Shown: positions 34,272-43,538, counted from the first letter of the stretch. The stretch is DNA of 64,000 bases from JAVBRU01 sp031547595 (GCA_031547595.1 JAVBRU010000052.1:62001-126000), one strand, 5' to 3'. Made by a program: numbers and translations. The notes: generated from the sequence alone by a model not told the origin.

Positions 34272-35513
34272 ATGGCAAGGGCAAAGAAAAGCCAGAAGCA
34301 TATAAAAAGAACAGACGCCGAGAAGAAGGATTTTACCAAAAAAATGCTCACGGCGGGGGTCGTTATTTTCCTGATCCTCACGGTGGTGCTGATGGCGGTA
34401 TCCTCGCTGATGCCGGAGTCCTCTTTGCTGGCCATGCCCCGCCAGATGACAACGGGCATCATGACGCCTATCCAAAGCGCGTTTTCCGGCGTGGTGGACG
34501 GCGTATCGGCCTATCTGCGCAAGCTGAAGCTGCGCGGCAACCTGGAAGAAGCCTATGAAGAAGCGCTGAGGAAGATCGACGAACTCTCCGAAAAGGCCGC
34601 ACTGTATGACGAGCAGCTGAGCCGCACGGAGGATTTGCGCTCTCTCAACGACGAAATTGCCAGCCATCCGGAGATGGATCCCATTGGTGCAAGGGTGGTC
34701 GACCACAACACCGGCAACTATTTCTCCGTATTGACCCTCAATGTGGGCAGCAACCACGGCGTGAAGGATTATATGGCCGTTGTGAAGGGTGAAGGCCTGG
34801 TGGGCTATGTGTATGATACGCAGCCTTCCTCCTGCAAGGTGCGCTGCATCATTGATAACGACGCCTCTGTGGCGGGCAAGCTCAGCCCCGCAGGCGATCA
34901 GGGCACTGTGACCGGCGCACTTGGCACTACCGGCCGCTCCCTTTGTTATATGTATTATCTGCCGGAAAACAGCCTGCCCCGCCCGGGCGATATGGTCGTG
35001 ACCTCCGGCGTGGGCATGGCCTTCCCCATGGGCATCCCCATTGGTACCGTGGTAGAAAGCAAACGCGGCCTGGACGCCAACAAATCCTACATCATTGTGC
35101 AGCCGCTGGTGGATTTTCAGCACCTCGAAACCGTGGCTGTTTACCGCTATGTGCCCGCCTATGCCGAGGAAGCGGACGTCCGTAGTGGTACCGATATCAC
35201 CCTCCAGGCGCTGGTGACGGCGCGGCCCGTGCCGACGTTGCAGGGTGGCGGCGGCAGCTCCTTCCTGGATGGCACTGCCGCCCCGGTCACAGAAACACCC
35301 GCGCCGGGCCTAAGCCAAACCCCGCCCGCCTCCTCTGAGACGCCCGCGCCGGGCACAGATACCAGCGCTTCGCCGCAGGCTACCAACATCGCCTATGTGC
35401 CCCTGCAACAGCAAGGTACTGCCACGCCCTCGCCTGCGCCCACCGCCACGCCCTCCCCCTCGCCCGCGCCCACCTCCGACCCTGGTGGCCTGACTGTGGA
35501 GGATGACGAGTGA
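34272..35513 (+). CDS. mreC: Rod-shape-determining protein MreC with long Pro/Thr tail
   Basis: 413 residues. N-terminal membrane helix (about residues 29-48), coiled coil (about 80-120), then the two-barrel MreC core (IGARVVDHNTGNYFSVLTLNVG, VKGEGLVGYV, VTSGVGMAFPMGIPIGTV). From about residue 310 an extra 100-residue tail rich in Pro, Thr, Ser and Ala (TPAPG, TPPASSE, PSPAPTATPSPSPAP) ends in acidic EDDE. Most MreC proteins stop near 280-300 residues, so the tail is an addition that could reach into the wall. GTGA overlap with mreD. Confidence 0.95.
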   Translation: MARAKKSQKHIKRTDAEKKDFTKKMLTAGVVIFLILTVVLMAVSSLMPESSLLAMPRQMTTGIMTPIQSAFSGVVDGVSAYLRKLKLRGNLEEAYEEALRKIDELSEKAALYDEQLSRTEDLRSLNDEIASHPEMDPIGARVVDHNTGNYFSVLTLNVGSNHGVKDYMAVVKGEGLVGYVYDTQPSSCKVRCIIDNDASVAGKLSPAGDQGTVTGALGTTGRSLCYMYYLPENSLPRPGDMVVTSGVGMAFPMGIPIGTVVESKRGLDANKSYIIVQPLVDFQHLETVAVYRYVPAYAEEADVRSGTDITLQALVTARPVPTLQGGGGSSFLDGTAAPVTETPAPGLSQTPPASSETPAPGTDTSASPQATNIAYVPLQQQGTATPSPAPTATPSPSPAPTSDPGGLTVEDDE

Positions 35514-36085
35514 GTACGTGGAAAAAGGGCGTCAAGGTGGTGCTGATGACGCTGCTTATCTACCTTTTACAAGGCACCGTGATGGGCAAGCTGGCCATCA
35601 ACAGCGTGACGGGCAATCTGATGCTGGTGTGGATTGCCGTGATGACGGTATCCCTGGGCAAAAAGTACGCATTTTGCGCAGGCGCGCTCTATGGCATACT
35701 GGTGGAGTGCATGCGTGCGCCCACTTCCCTGATCTACCTGCTGATGTACCCCATTGTTGCTACTGCCGTATCCTTTGTATTTGCGGATATGTCGGACAAG
35801 CAGCGTGAAAGCCGCTATGTATCCGCCAAGAAGAAGCGTACGGACGACTTGCCCGCGCTGCTGCGTATCCCCCTGTGCGCGCTGGTGATGGAAACGCTGT
35901 TTCAGGTGGTGGGGCTGGTATACATCTACCTGCGCGGCACCTTTGCAATGATGCAGGTTGCAAGGTCGCTGCTGGGTATGGTGTACACTGCCGTGCTGGC
36001 CGCTTTGCTGATGCTGCCGCTGCGCTGGTACATCGGGATGTACTCGCGGCCCAAGGAGGCGTCTAAAGGAGGTGTCATCCTTTGA
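35510..36085 (+). CDS. mreD: Rod-shape-determining membrane protein MreD
   Basis: 191 residues with about five membrane helices; GTG start supported by GGAGG 8 bp upstream and by overlap with mreC. Recognised by place and hydrophobic pattern (YGILVECMRAPTSLIYLLMYPIVA) as MreD sequences are poorly conserved. Its tail contains the AAAGGAGG site for the PBP2 gene. Confidence 0.9.
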   Translation: MSTWKKGVKVVLMTLLIYLLQGTVMGKLAINSVTGNLMLVWIAVMTVSLGKKYAFCAGALYGILVECMRAPTSLIYLLMYPIVATAVSFVFADMSDKQRESRYVSAKKKRTDDLPALLRIPLCALVMETLFQVVGLVYIYLRGTFAMMQVARSLLGMVYTAVLAALLMLPLRWYIGMYSRPKEASKGGVIL

Positions 36086-38604
36086 AAACAAAAGAAAGCA
36101 AACAAAATGCCCGTTATCTGGTATTCACTGTGTTGGTGATGCTGGCATTTGCCTATCTGGTGTTTGGCCTGTTCAACCTGCAAATTGTAAAGGGTGACGA
36201 ATATGCCGTAACCGCCGGCAATGAAGGCATCAAAACCATTGCCATACGCGGCGTGCGCGGCATGATCACCGATATCGATTCCGTGCCCCTGGCCAAGAGT
36301 GAGACCATTTATAACGTCACCTTTCAGCGCACCCTCTCGGATAAAGACTATACGACCATGACCCGCTCCATCCTCGAGACCATCGGCATCATCGAGAAAT
36401 ATGAGCGGGAGCTGTGTATTTCTTTCCCGATTGAGCGCGATGCCCAGACTGGGGAGTGGGTGTTTAACTTTGGCTCCGGAATAACCGAGGCTGCCTGGAA
36501 TGTTCGCCACACGCAGTGGCGCAGCAACCATTTCCTCACCGAAAAAAAATATCCCACGGCGGAAGATTGCCTCAACCGCCTGCGCGAAACCTACAAAATA
36601 GATACCGTAGCACCCGATATCAGCGAAGAAATGATGCTCAAGGTGCTGGCGGTGTATTCCGAAATGCAAATGAACATCTTCAACGCGCTGCCCATCGTGA
36701 TTGCCAAGGATGTGCCCTTCAGCGCCGTCAGCGAGATCGAGGGGCGCAGCATGGTGCTCTTTGGCATGTCCATTGCGATTGGCGAAAAGCGCGTGTATCC
36801 GCAAAGCAGCCTCGCGTCCAACATACTGGGTTATGTGGGTAAGATCCAGTCCAGCACCCAGTATTATAACGAGCTCAAGCCCCTGGGCTATGCCATGAAC
36901 GATACCATCGGCTTGGACGGCATCGAAAAGACCATGGAAAACTGGCTGACCGCCAACATTACCGAGCGGCAGGGCTACCGCATCATGGAGAGCGACTCTG
37001 TGGGTAACCTGACCCGCGAAATCGAATATTTGGCGCCCACCGATGGCAATACCGTGAAGCTGACCATCAATGCCGCCGCGCAGCGCCAGGCTGAGCGTGC
37101 CATTGCCGCCAACGTGGACGACGCCCGCAACAAGCAAGAAAAAAAGCTGGTGGACAGCAAATGGCTGGAAACCAACAAAGCCAAGCTGGACTACCGGGAT
37201 TGGGAAAAATACCAGCTTGAGCTGGCGCAGGTTGGCGTGCTGATGGTCATCGAGGCAAAAACTGGAAAGGTGATCGCCCTGGCGCAAACCCCCACCTACG
37301 ACCTCAACGCCATGGTGGCTGGCGGAGCCCCCGCGCTGGAGATCATTGCGGACAAGCGCAATATCCTGCTCAACTACGCCATTCAGACGCGCGGAGAGCC
37401 TGGCTCTATATTCAAGATGGTCACCGGCCTCGCGGCGCTGACAGGCACGAAGGCAGATGGCACGCCCATCCTGTCTGTCAACGAAACCATCAGCGACGGC
37501 GGTAAGTTTAAGGTGTACACAAAGAGCGATTTGGACGCACCTACCTGTTGGACCAACTACCCCTCCCAGCATGCCAATCTGGATATCGTGGGCGGCCTGT
37601 CCAAATCCTGCAACTTTTTCTTCTATACCATTGCATCGCGTATGTACAGCGAAGACACGGAGATGCTGTACAAATACGCGGCCAAGCTGGGCCTGACAAG
37701 CAAGACGGGTATTGAGCTGCCCGGCGAGCTGCGCAGCGTGGTTGGCAGCGCCACCAACCTGTACGATCCAGCCGTCAGCCTCAAAGAGCAGGTCACCGAT
37801 ACCCCTATCATCGTGGCCAACGCCATCAAGCGCCACCTGATCAACTTTGGCGCCAGCTATGGCATCGAATACGAGACCGCGCGTCTGGACCGCGCCATCA
37901 AGCAATTGATGGACATGGCCATTGTAACCGGCTCTGACGACTGGGTGGTCAATGCGCGTCCCATCCTGATGAACGAATTGTATATGACCCGCGAGATGGT
38001 CATGCAGCGCGCGCTGATGAGCGATATGTGGGTATACCTTAACACCATCGCCTGGGGCGGTAGCCAATCCATCCAGATGGCCATCGGCCAGTCCATCACG
38101 CTGCTGACGCCGGCCGCAGTCTCGCGCTATGTGGCGGCCATCGCCAACGGCGGCTATGTGTACGACCTGATGATTGTAGACTCAATTATTTCTCCCGATG
38201 GCGAGATCGTCAGCCAGCGCTCGTCGCGCCTGTTTAATAAGCTGGAGAATGTGGAGCAGTTTATGCCCTATATCCTGGAAGGGATGGAAGGCGTGGTTGA
38301 CGAGAGCGGTACGGCTGAATCGTACTTCAGGGGCTGGAAGTATAGAAAAGAAATCCGAGCGAAAACCGGTACCTCTCAGGTGACCATTGGCGGCATCAAG
38401 CTGGACGTGGAGAACAACTCCTGGTTCGTATCCATGGCACCCTATGATGACCCTGAGATTGTGGTCATCTGCTACATCCCGCATGGTATGTCCGGCGGCT
38501 ACTCGTCTATGGCGGCGCGCGACTTTATTGAGTGGTACTTAGACGAAAAGGGCAAAGTGGTGGAAAACATTGATCTGCCCTCCGGCAACATGCTGACACC
38601 GTAA
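36082..38604 (+). CDS. Penicillin-binding protein 2, elongation transpeptidase
   Basis: 840 residues, TTG start. One N-terminal membrane helix (about 12-35), pedestal/dimerisation domain with large insertions (to about 390), transpeptidase domain with active-site Ser442 in SIFK, SCN at 509-511 and KTG at 761-763. No PASTA domains, so this is a class B PBP2/PbpA type that works with RodA in side-wall synthesis. MrdA-like by operon position between mreD and minD-rodA. Longer than usual (600-700) owing to the pedestal. Confidence 0.94.
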   Translation: MKTKESKQNARYLVFTVLVMLAFAYLVFGLFNLQIVKGDEYAVTAGNEGIKTIAIRGVRGMITDIDSVPLAKSETIYNVTFQRTLSDKDYTTMTRSILETIGIIEKYERELCISFPIERDAQTGEWVFNFGSGITEAAWNVRHTQWRSNHFLTEKKYPTAEDCLNRLRETYKIDTVAPDISEEMMLKVLAVYSEMQMNIFNALPIVIAKDVPFSAVSEIEGRSMVLFGMSIAIGEKRVYPQSSLASNILGYVGKIQSSTQYYNELKPLGYAMNDTIGLDGIEKTMENWLTANITERQGYRIMESDSVGNLTREIEYLAPTDGNTVKLTINAAAQRQAERAIAANVDDARNKQEKKLVDSKWLETNKAKLDYRDWEKYQLELAQVGVLMVIEAKTGKVIALAQTPTYDLNAMVAGGAPALEIIADKRNILLNYAIQTRGEPGSIFKMVTGLAALTGTKADGTPILSVNETISDGGKFKVYTKSDLDAPTCWTNYPSQHANLDIVGGLSKSCNFFFYTIASRMYSEDTEMLYKYAAKLGLTSKTGIELPGELRSVVGSATNLYDPAVSLKEQVTDTPIIVANAIKRHLINFGASYGIEYETARLDRAIKQLMDMAIVTGSDDWVVNARPILMNELYMTREMVMQRALMSDMWVYLNTIAWGGSQSIQMAIGQSITLLTPAAVSRYVAAIANGGYVYDLMIVDSIISPDGEIVSQRSSRLFNKLENVEQFMPYILEGMEGVVDESGTAESYFRGWKYRKEIRAKTGTSQVTIGGIKLDVENNSWFVSMAPYDDPEIVVICYIPHGMSGGYSSMAARDFIEWYLDEKGKVVENIDLPSGNMLTP

Positions 38605-38622
38605 GGGACAAGGAGGCACCGT

Positions 38623-39414
38623 ATGGGCAAGGCGTTTATGATTGCATCGGGCAAGGGTGGTGTGGGCAAAAGCACGCTGGCGGCGGCATTGGCCGTCACG
38701 TTTGCCCGGCAGGATGTTTCGTGTATCCTCATTGACGCGGATGCCGGGCTGCGCTGCGCCGATCTTTTGCTGGATCTGCAAGACCATGTGGTGTTTGACC
38801 TGCAAGACCTGGCCAGTGGCGAGTGCACAGCCGATCAAGCCTTGGTGCAGCATCCGCTATACCCGTCTCTGTGGCTGTTGGCAGCGCCGCAACTGGTCAA
38901 AGCATCCGATATGCGCGCCAAGGAAATCCGCCGCGCGGTGGAGCTGCTCAAGCAGCAGGCAGATGTGGTGCTGCTGGACTGCCCGGCGGGGCTTGGCAGA
39001 AACCTCAAAAACGTGCTGGGCAGTGCCGATCAAACGCTGCTGGTGGCCACGCCCGATGATGTGTCGGTGCGCGATATCCAGCGCATGGATTACCTGCTGG
39101 GCGAGCGCGGTGAGGCGCGCCCCGGCCTGATCCTTAACCGCGTCAGCAAAAAGCTGATCCACCTGAGTGAAATGCAGCCGCCGCACATCATTGCGGAATC
39201 GCTGGATTTGCCTTTGCTGGGCGTTTTGCCCGAAAGCCAGGCCATTTACCGTGCGCTGTTGCAGCGCAAAACCGCCGCCGACTGCGCGGACGCCGCGGTG
39301 CGAAATGCGCTTCAGAACATCGCCATGCGCATGCTGGGCGCGCAAATTCCGCTGCCGCATTACCGCAAAAGCGCGGTGCGCAGTTTCTTTTCCAGGGGAG
39401 GGATTTCTATATGA
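38623..39414 (+). CDS. minD: MinD-type ParA/MinD ATPase
   Basis: 263 residues. Deviant Walker A GKGGVGKST at 10-18 with signature Lys11, switch I DADAGLRCADLLLDL, Walker B VVLLDCPAGLG. MinD places the division site with MinC. No minC or minE is present: in Clostridia minC usually precedes minD in this operon, but here the PBP2 gene does, 18 bp away. The C-terminal YRKSAVRSFFSRGGISI is basic and could be the membrane-targeting helix. ATGA overlap with rodA. Confidence 0.9.
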   Translation: MGKAFMIASGKGGVGKSTLAAALAVTFARQDVSCILIDADAGLRCADLLLDLQDHVVFDLQDLASGECTADQALVQHPLYPSLWLLAAPQLVKASDMRAKEIRRAVELLKQQADVVLLDCPAGLGRNLKNVLGSADQTLLVATPDDVSVRDIQRMDYLLGERGEARPGLILNRVSKKLIHLSEMQPPHIIAESLDLPLLGVLPESQAIYRALLQRKTAADCADAAVRNALQNIAMRMLGAQIPLPHYRKSAVRSFFSRGGISI

Positions 39415-40613
39415 TGACAGATTCGCGGCGCCGTTCGCGTGCGCATGTGGATTGGCCGCTATTGATTGCTACCTACGCACTGGCGTTGGTGGGGCTGTTC
39501 TTTATCACGGTTGCCACCTTCGACCCCGATAAGGGCACCGATCTTTCCTTGATCAACTACATTGCCAACTCCCGCAGCAGCACCTGGCAGGCCACGTTCC
39601 TGCTGTTTTCGCCCGTCGCGTTGCTGGCTGTTATGGCCATCCCGATGGAAATTTACCGCGCGCGCGTGCGCCTGATCTACTACGCCGTGCTGGGGCTCCT
39701 GGCTGTCACGCTGATCTCCGCACAGCTGGTGTTTGGTACAAAGGCGTGGCTGGAAATCGGCCTTAGCCGCTCCGTTCAGCCTGCCGAGTTTGCCAAGATA
39801 TCAATCATGATGATGCTGGCCAGGATGCTGTCCCGCTCCGAAAAGCCCATGGGCACGGTGAAGGAACTCTTCCGTGTGATGCTGATGGTGGGTATCCCTG
39901 CCGGTATCATCCTTTTGCAGGGCGAAACCGGTGCTGTCATCGTGATTGGCTTTATGTTCATCGTGATGATCTACTTTGGCAATGTGCGCCTTGGCATCGT
40001 GCTCAGCCTGGTGGCCGCCGTGGCCGCCGGCATCGTCCTGATCATTGGCTATGCACTGCTCACCGAGTCTACCGACTACCGCATTCTGCGCCTGTTGGCC
40101 TTTACCGCGCCTGAAGCATACAAGCAGACCGGCGGCTACCAGATATTGAAATCGCAGATGGCCATTGGTGCGGGCGGCATGACGGGCGTGGGCGCGTTTG
40201 TGCTCGGTTCCGTTGCGCAGCTTGGCTATGTGCCCGAAAGCTCTACCGACTTTATTTTTTCCGTTGTGGGCGAGACCCTCGGCTTTGCAGGCAGCGTGGC
40301 CATCCTGGCCATTTACCTGTTCATGATCCTGCGCATGCTGTACCTGGCCCGCTTTACCAATGACCGTTTTGGCCAGCTCATTATCATTGGCGTGATGGCG
40401 ATGCTGCTCTTCCACGTGTTTGAAAACATCGCCATGACGCTGGGGCTGATGCCCATCACCGGTATCCCGCTGCCCTTCCTCAGCTATGGCGGCTCCAACC
40501 TTTTGACCAATATCATCGGTATTGCGTTGGTGCTCAATGTCACCCGCAGCCGCAGCGCGGCGCACCCGCTCAATGCTCCTTTGCCCAAGACAGCGGATTC
40601 GTTATATTCGTAG
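39411..40613 (+). CDS. rodA: RodA/FtsW-family peptidoglycan glycosyltransferase
   Basis: SEDS polymerase, 400 residues, about ten helices. Family motifs: GTKAWLEIGLSRSVQPAEFAKI, GETGAVIVIGFMF and GIPLPFLSYGGSNLL; the essential Asp is expected in the DFIFSVVGE loop (SSTDFIFSVVGETLG). The context with MreBCD and PBP2 argues for RodA and not FtsW. Confidence 0.95.
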   Translation: MMTDSRRRSRAHVDWPLLIATYALALVGLFFITVATFDPDKGTDLSLINYIANSRSSTWQATFLLFSPVALLAVMAIPMEIYRARVRLIYYAVLGLLAVTLISAQLVFGTKAWLEIGLSRSVQPAEFAKISIMMMLARMLSRSEKPMGTVKELFRVMLMVGIPAGIILLQGETGAVIVIGFMFIVMIYFGNVRLGIVLSLVAAVAAGIVLIIGYALLTESTDYRILRLLAFTAPEAYKQTGGYQILKSQMAIGAGGMTGVGAFVLGSVAQLGYVPESSTDFIFSVVGETLGFAGSVAILAIYLFMILRMLYLARFTNDRFGQLIIIGVMAMLLFHVFENIAMTLGLMPITGIPLPFLSYGGSNLLTNIIGIALVLNVTRSRSAAHPLNAPLPKTADSLYS

Positions 40614-40617
40614 GAGG

Positions 40618-40690
40618 ACGGGGAACGCTGAGGGCTTCGCGCTCTCAGACTCCCCGGCAGGAGACCAGTCTCTTGCACCTCAGTTTTTAT
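40618..40690 (+). repeat. Double-hairpin repeat, copy D
   Basis: Begins 4 bp behind the rodA stop. Hairpin 1 CTGAGGGC-TTCG-CGCTCTCAG, hairpin 2 AGAC-CA-GTCT; ends TTGCACCTCAGTTTTTAT. The T run may make it the rodA terminator. The 406-bp gap to 41019 holds this, the next two elements and about 90 bp of AT-rich upstream DNA. Confidence 0.78.
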
Positions 40691-40815
40691 CTCCTTTGAA
40701 GATACTTGAGTGGTTGCGTGCGTGTACGAAAAGACAGATATCTGGCCCTGGGAATGCAAGCATTCCACGTCCAGCTACCTGTCTTTTCTGTTTTCCTGCC
40801 GCAACAGGAAAACCG
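40691..40815 (+). repeat. GGAATGC-core hairpin element, copy 3
   Basis: Core GGAATGC-AA-GCATTCC at 40751-40766, inner stem CTGG / CCAG (40742-40745, 40771-40774), outer stem GAAAAGACAG / CTGTCTTTTC (40728-40737, 40779-40788), third hairpin GTTTTCCTG / CAGGAAAAC. Matches copy 1 outside the outer stem, whose sequence differs but still pairs. Confidence 0.77.
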
Positions 40816-40857
40816 CCGTGCTACCACGGCACATGCACACAATAAGAATATAAGGAA

Positions 40858-40922
40858 TGGGGGTGCAGGGAGCCCTTGCTCCCTGCCGAGGGGTTCGGGG
40901 GCGAGTAGCCCCCGCGTCCTTT
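40858..40922 (-). repeat. Double-hairpin repeat, copy E (reverse)
   Basis: GCAGGGAGCCCTTGCTCCCTGC and CGGGGGC-GAGTA-GCCCCCG stems, read in the opposite orientation to copy D. It faces the AraC-type regulator and is not behind a minus-strand gene. Confidence 0.77.
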
Positions 40923-41019
40923 TTTCCCCCTCACTATTTTGATCAAAAACGCTCAAAAGTGTAGCAATTTTGTTAAAAATGCGGTATGATAACAGCATAA
41001 TGTTGCGGGGGGCGAAGAG

Positions 41020-43248
41020 ATGATGAAAAAACACAGGGACAGGCGGCAGCGCAGTGTCTACTGGGTTTTTTTATTGTCCTATGTCTCGATTTTGCTAATC
41101 GCGCTTTCCAGCGCGGTGGTTTCCTATTGGCAGCTGGACAGGGTGGTCACGCAAGAGACAGACGCGTCCCGGCAAATGATGCTGTCCCAGCTCTCCGAGC
41201 AATTGGCAGACAAGATTGCCAGCGCGAAAAAGCTGTCTAACGATATCGTTTTCAATAAAAAACTGGAGCAGGTGGCACGCGGGCTTGGCACTTACACCTA
41301 TGAGGAAATCAGGGTGGACATAGCTGCACAGGACGGCACGCTGCCTTTTTTGATTGATTATTTTGCTTATATTACGGCCACGGATAGGGTGTTGACGCCC
41401 TCATCGATTATGAAGGCCGATCAGTTTTTCAGCCTCGCGTATACACAGGCGGCCCCGGATGCGGACTCTATGCGTGAGCTTTGCCTAACCGGTTATTATT
41501 ATCAGCGCTTCCTGCCGGTGCAAAGCATCCGCTGCTATGGCCAGGAGGTCAGGCAGGTACTATTTTTTGTGCAGTCCTTCCCCATCACGGTGCAGGGCGA
41601 TCCACTGGGGCAGGTGGTGCTGATGGCGGATGCCACACAACTGTTTGCGCAGGCCGCGCGCATTGCGCAAAGCACGCAGGGTGCGGTGTATGTGTATGAT
41701 AAATATGATATTTTGATATACGCTACGCCCGGTGCGCCGCAAGAGCTGCCGCAGGATGCCATCCGCACGGAGGTGGCGGGGGGCGACCTGGGCTGGACGT
41801 TCATATTATCTATCCCCAGCAACGTGTATTATCAGGCCAATCGCGAGCATGCGCTGTTCTTTGGCGCGTTATTGCTGGTGTACCTGGTGGGAGGGCTGGT
41901 GATCATTCAATTCCTGATGCGGCGCACCTACCGCCCGGTGGACGAGTTGCACACCTTGGCCAAGGAGACCGGCGCGGCGCTTGGCAAGGGCAACGAGTTT
42001 GATGTGATCAAGCAGGCTTTTATCACGCAGATGCAAAACGACAGCTCGATGAAAGAAGTAATCCAGAGCCAGCGCCCCATCGTGCGCCAGAACCACCTCT
42101 ACCGTGTGATGCGCGGCCTGGCAGTGGATTATGCGGCGTCCGCGCAAGGGCTGGAAGAGCTGGGCGTGCATTTTGAAACGCCGCTGTTCATCGTGGCCAT
42201 TCTTTCGCTGAGCCTGGACAGCCCGTACCTAGAGCAGGACGGCGATGTGGACGAAGAGCGTCTCTCCCTGGCGCATGTGGCGCTGCGGGAACTGGGCGAC
42301 GAACTGCTGCGCAAGAATTTCCTCAGCTACAGCATTGCGCTCTCGCACGAGCGGGACGGCTTTCTCATCAACGTGCTCGAAAATACGCAGAACGCGTCGG
42401 AGCTGGTGCGCGCCGCCATGCGCACATTGTGCGATATGGCACTCAGCGAGATGGATTTGTACCTCACCGTCGGCATAGGTACGCAGAAAAATAGCCTGCG
42501 CAGCGTGCAAATCAGTTTTATAGAGGCTGACAAGGCGCTGGGCGGCACCGATGACGAGAGCGTGCGCGTGTTTGTGCAAAGCGAGCAGGGCGCGGCGCAG
42601 TATTATTATCCGCTGGACACCGAGTATCGCCTGCAGGATCTGATCCGCGAGGGCAACAGCGAAAAGGCGCGGCAGCTGCTGGGCACCGTGCTGGCGCTGA
42701 ACCTCCAGGAGCGCCGCCTGCCCGCGCAGCAGCAGCACCAGTTTGTGTACGAGGTTGCGTTCACGCTGGCCAAGGCGCTCAACAGCAACCTGACCGCCCG
42801 GCGCATGGAAGAGCGCCCGGCAGAGCAGGTGGTGGCGCAGGCGCTGGGCAACGCCGATGTTCAGGACGCGCTGCTGAAGCTGTGCGACGACGCATGCCAG
42901 ATGGCACGCCCCGTCAGCCGCGGTCGTACCGAAATCCTGGTGGAGCAGATCGCCGAATATATCGAAAACAATGCGCCGACGGCTACGCTGGATACGCTGT
43001 CCGATGCGTTCCAGGTAACACCGCAGTATATTTCCAACGTCTTCAAGAAATATAAGCAAGTGAACGTGAAGGATTATATCGCAGCCATCCGGCTGGAAAA
43101 GGCAAAGGAGCTGCTGCTCACAACGCAGCTGCCGGTGCGCGAAATCGCGCTGCAGCTGGGCTATGCCAACGAAACCGGTATCATCCGCCTGTTCAAAAAG
43201 TATGAGAATACCACGCCCGGCGAGTACCGGCAGCGGGGGCAGGGGTAG
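41020..43248 (+). CDS. Transmembrane AraC-family transcription regulator with extracellular sensor
   Basis: 742 residues. Two membrane helices (about 14-35 and 283-303) bracket an extracellular Cache-like sensor of about 245 residues. The cytoplasmic part has a middle domain (about 380-620) and a C-terminal AraC-type double helix-turn-helix (about 640-740): LDTLSDAFQVTPQYISNVFKKY and REIALQLGYANETGIIRLFKKYENTTPGEYR. This YesN-like one-protein sensor design normally controls a neighbouring sugar importer, but none adjoins it; the nearest is at 49.9 kb. Three repeat elements separate it from rodA. Confidence 0.93.
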   Translation: MMKKHRDRRQRSVYWVFLLSYVSILLIALSSAVVSYWQLDRVVTQETDASRQMMLSQLSEQLADKIASAKKLSNDIVFNKKLEQVARGLGTYTYEEIRVDIAAQDGTLPFLIDYFAYITATDRVLTPSSIMKADQFFSLAYTQAAPDADSMRELCLTGYYYQRFLPVQSIRCYGQEVRQVLFFVQSFPITVQGDPLGQVVLMADATQLFAQAARIAQSTQGAVYVYDKYDILIYATPGAPQELPQDAIRTEVAGGDLGWTFILSIPSNVYYQANREHALFFGALLLVYLVGGLVIIQFLMRRTYRPVDELHTLAKETGAALGKGNEFDVIKQAFITQMQNDSSMKEVIQSQRPIVRQNHLYRVMRGLAVDYAASAQGLEELGVHFETPLFIVAILSLSLDSPYLEQDGDVDEERLSLAHVALRELGDELLRKNFLSYSIALSHERDGFLINVLENTQNASELVRAAMRTLCDMALSEMDLYLTVGIGTQKNSLRSVQISFIEADKALGGTDDESVRVFVQSEQGAAQYYYPLDTEYRLQDLIREGNSEKARQLLGTVLALNLQERRLPAQQQHQFVYEVAFTLAKALNSNLTARRMEERPAEQVVAQALGNADVQDALLKLCDDACQMARPVSRGRTEILVEQIAEYIENNAPTATLDTLSDAFQVTPQYISNVFKKYKQVNVKDYIAAIRLEKAKELLLTTQLPVREIALQLGYANETGIIRLFKKYENTTPGEYRQRGQG

Positions 43249-43271
43249 CGGGGGACGGGGCTGCGCCGAGG

Positions 43272-43337
43272 GAGGTTACGCTGGGGCTGCTCGCCCCAGA
43301 CCCTCGGCAGGGAGCAGTGCTCCCTGCACCCCCAGTT
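43272..43337 (+). repeat. Double-hairpin repeat, copy F (best-preserved)
   Basis: CTGGGGCTGCTCGCCCCAG (43281-43299) and CAGGGAGCAGTGCTCCCTG (43308-43326), joined by ACCCTCGG. 23 bp behind the AraC-family gene, same orientation. The rest of the 392-bp gap up to 43640 is AT-rich. Confidence 0.82.
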
Positions 43338-43351
43338 TATGCAGTCTACTT

Positions 43352-43538
43352 TTATGGAAGGGTACTTTGCTGCTTTAGTTTATGAAGCAGCTTTTCTTTT
43401 TCTACAGCCAAATATGCTTCGTCAATATCAACGTGAATACCATCTGTGCATACGCCTATGGCATCTAAAGAGATTTGGTTTAATATGCATGCTATCTTTG
43501 TAGTAAATATAGTATTGATTCTCGCAATTGATTTTCAT
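43352..43538 (-). pseudogene. Possible broken small gene
   Basis: On the minus strand an AAGGAA site precedes an ATG (43538) opening MKINCENQYYIYYKDSMHIKP; this frame ends after 36 codons, but a +1 shift near the word LFRC leads into AIGVCTDGIHVDIDEAYLAV and a lysine/leucine-rich end at 43352. Both halves look protein-like in an otherwise non-coding AT-rich stretch. I recognise no family. It may be chance. Confidence 0.22.
43369..43402 (+). terminator. Possible intrinsic terminator after the AraC-type gene
   Basis: GCTGCTT - 9-base loop - AAGCAGC followed by TTTTCTTTTT. Reasonable stem and U run, though the same bases may be the tail of a broken minus-strand frame. Confidence 0.55.

Noticed and set aside
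35926..38067. Long minus-strand open frame (713 codons) opposite the PBP2 gene
   Set aside because: Antisense shadow caused by high GC at third positions; no family motifs, no ribosome-binding site, and the plus-strand protein has all three PBP motifs.
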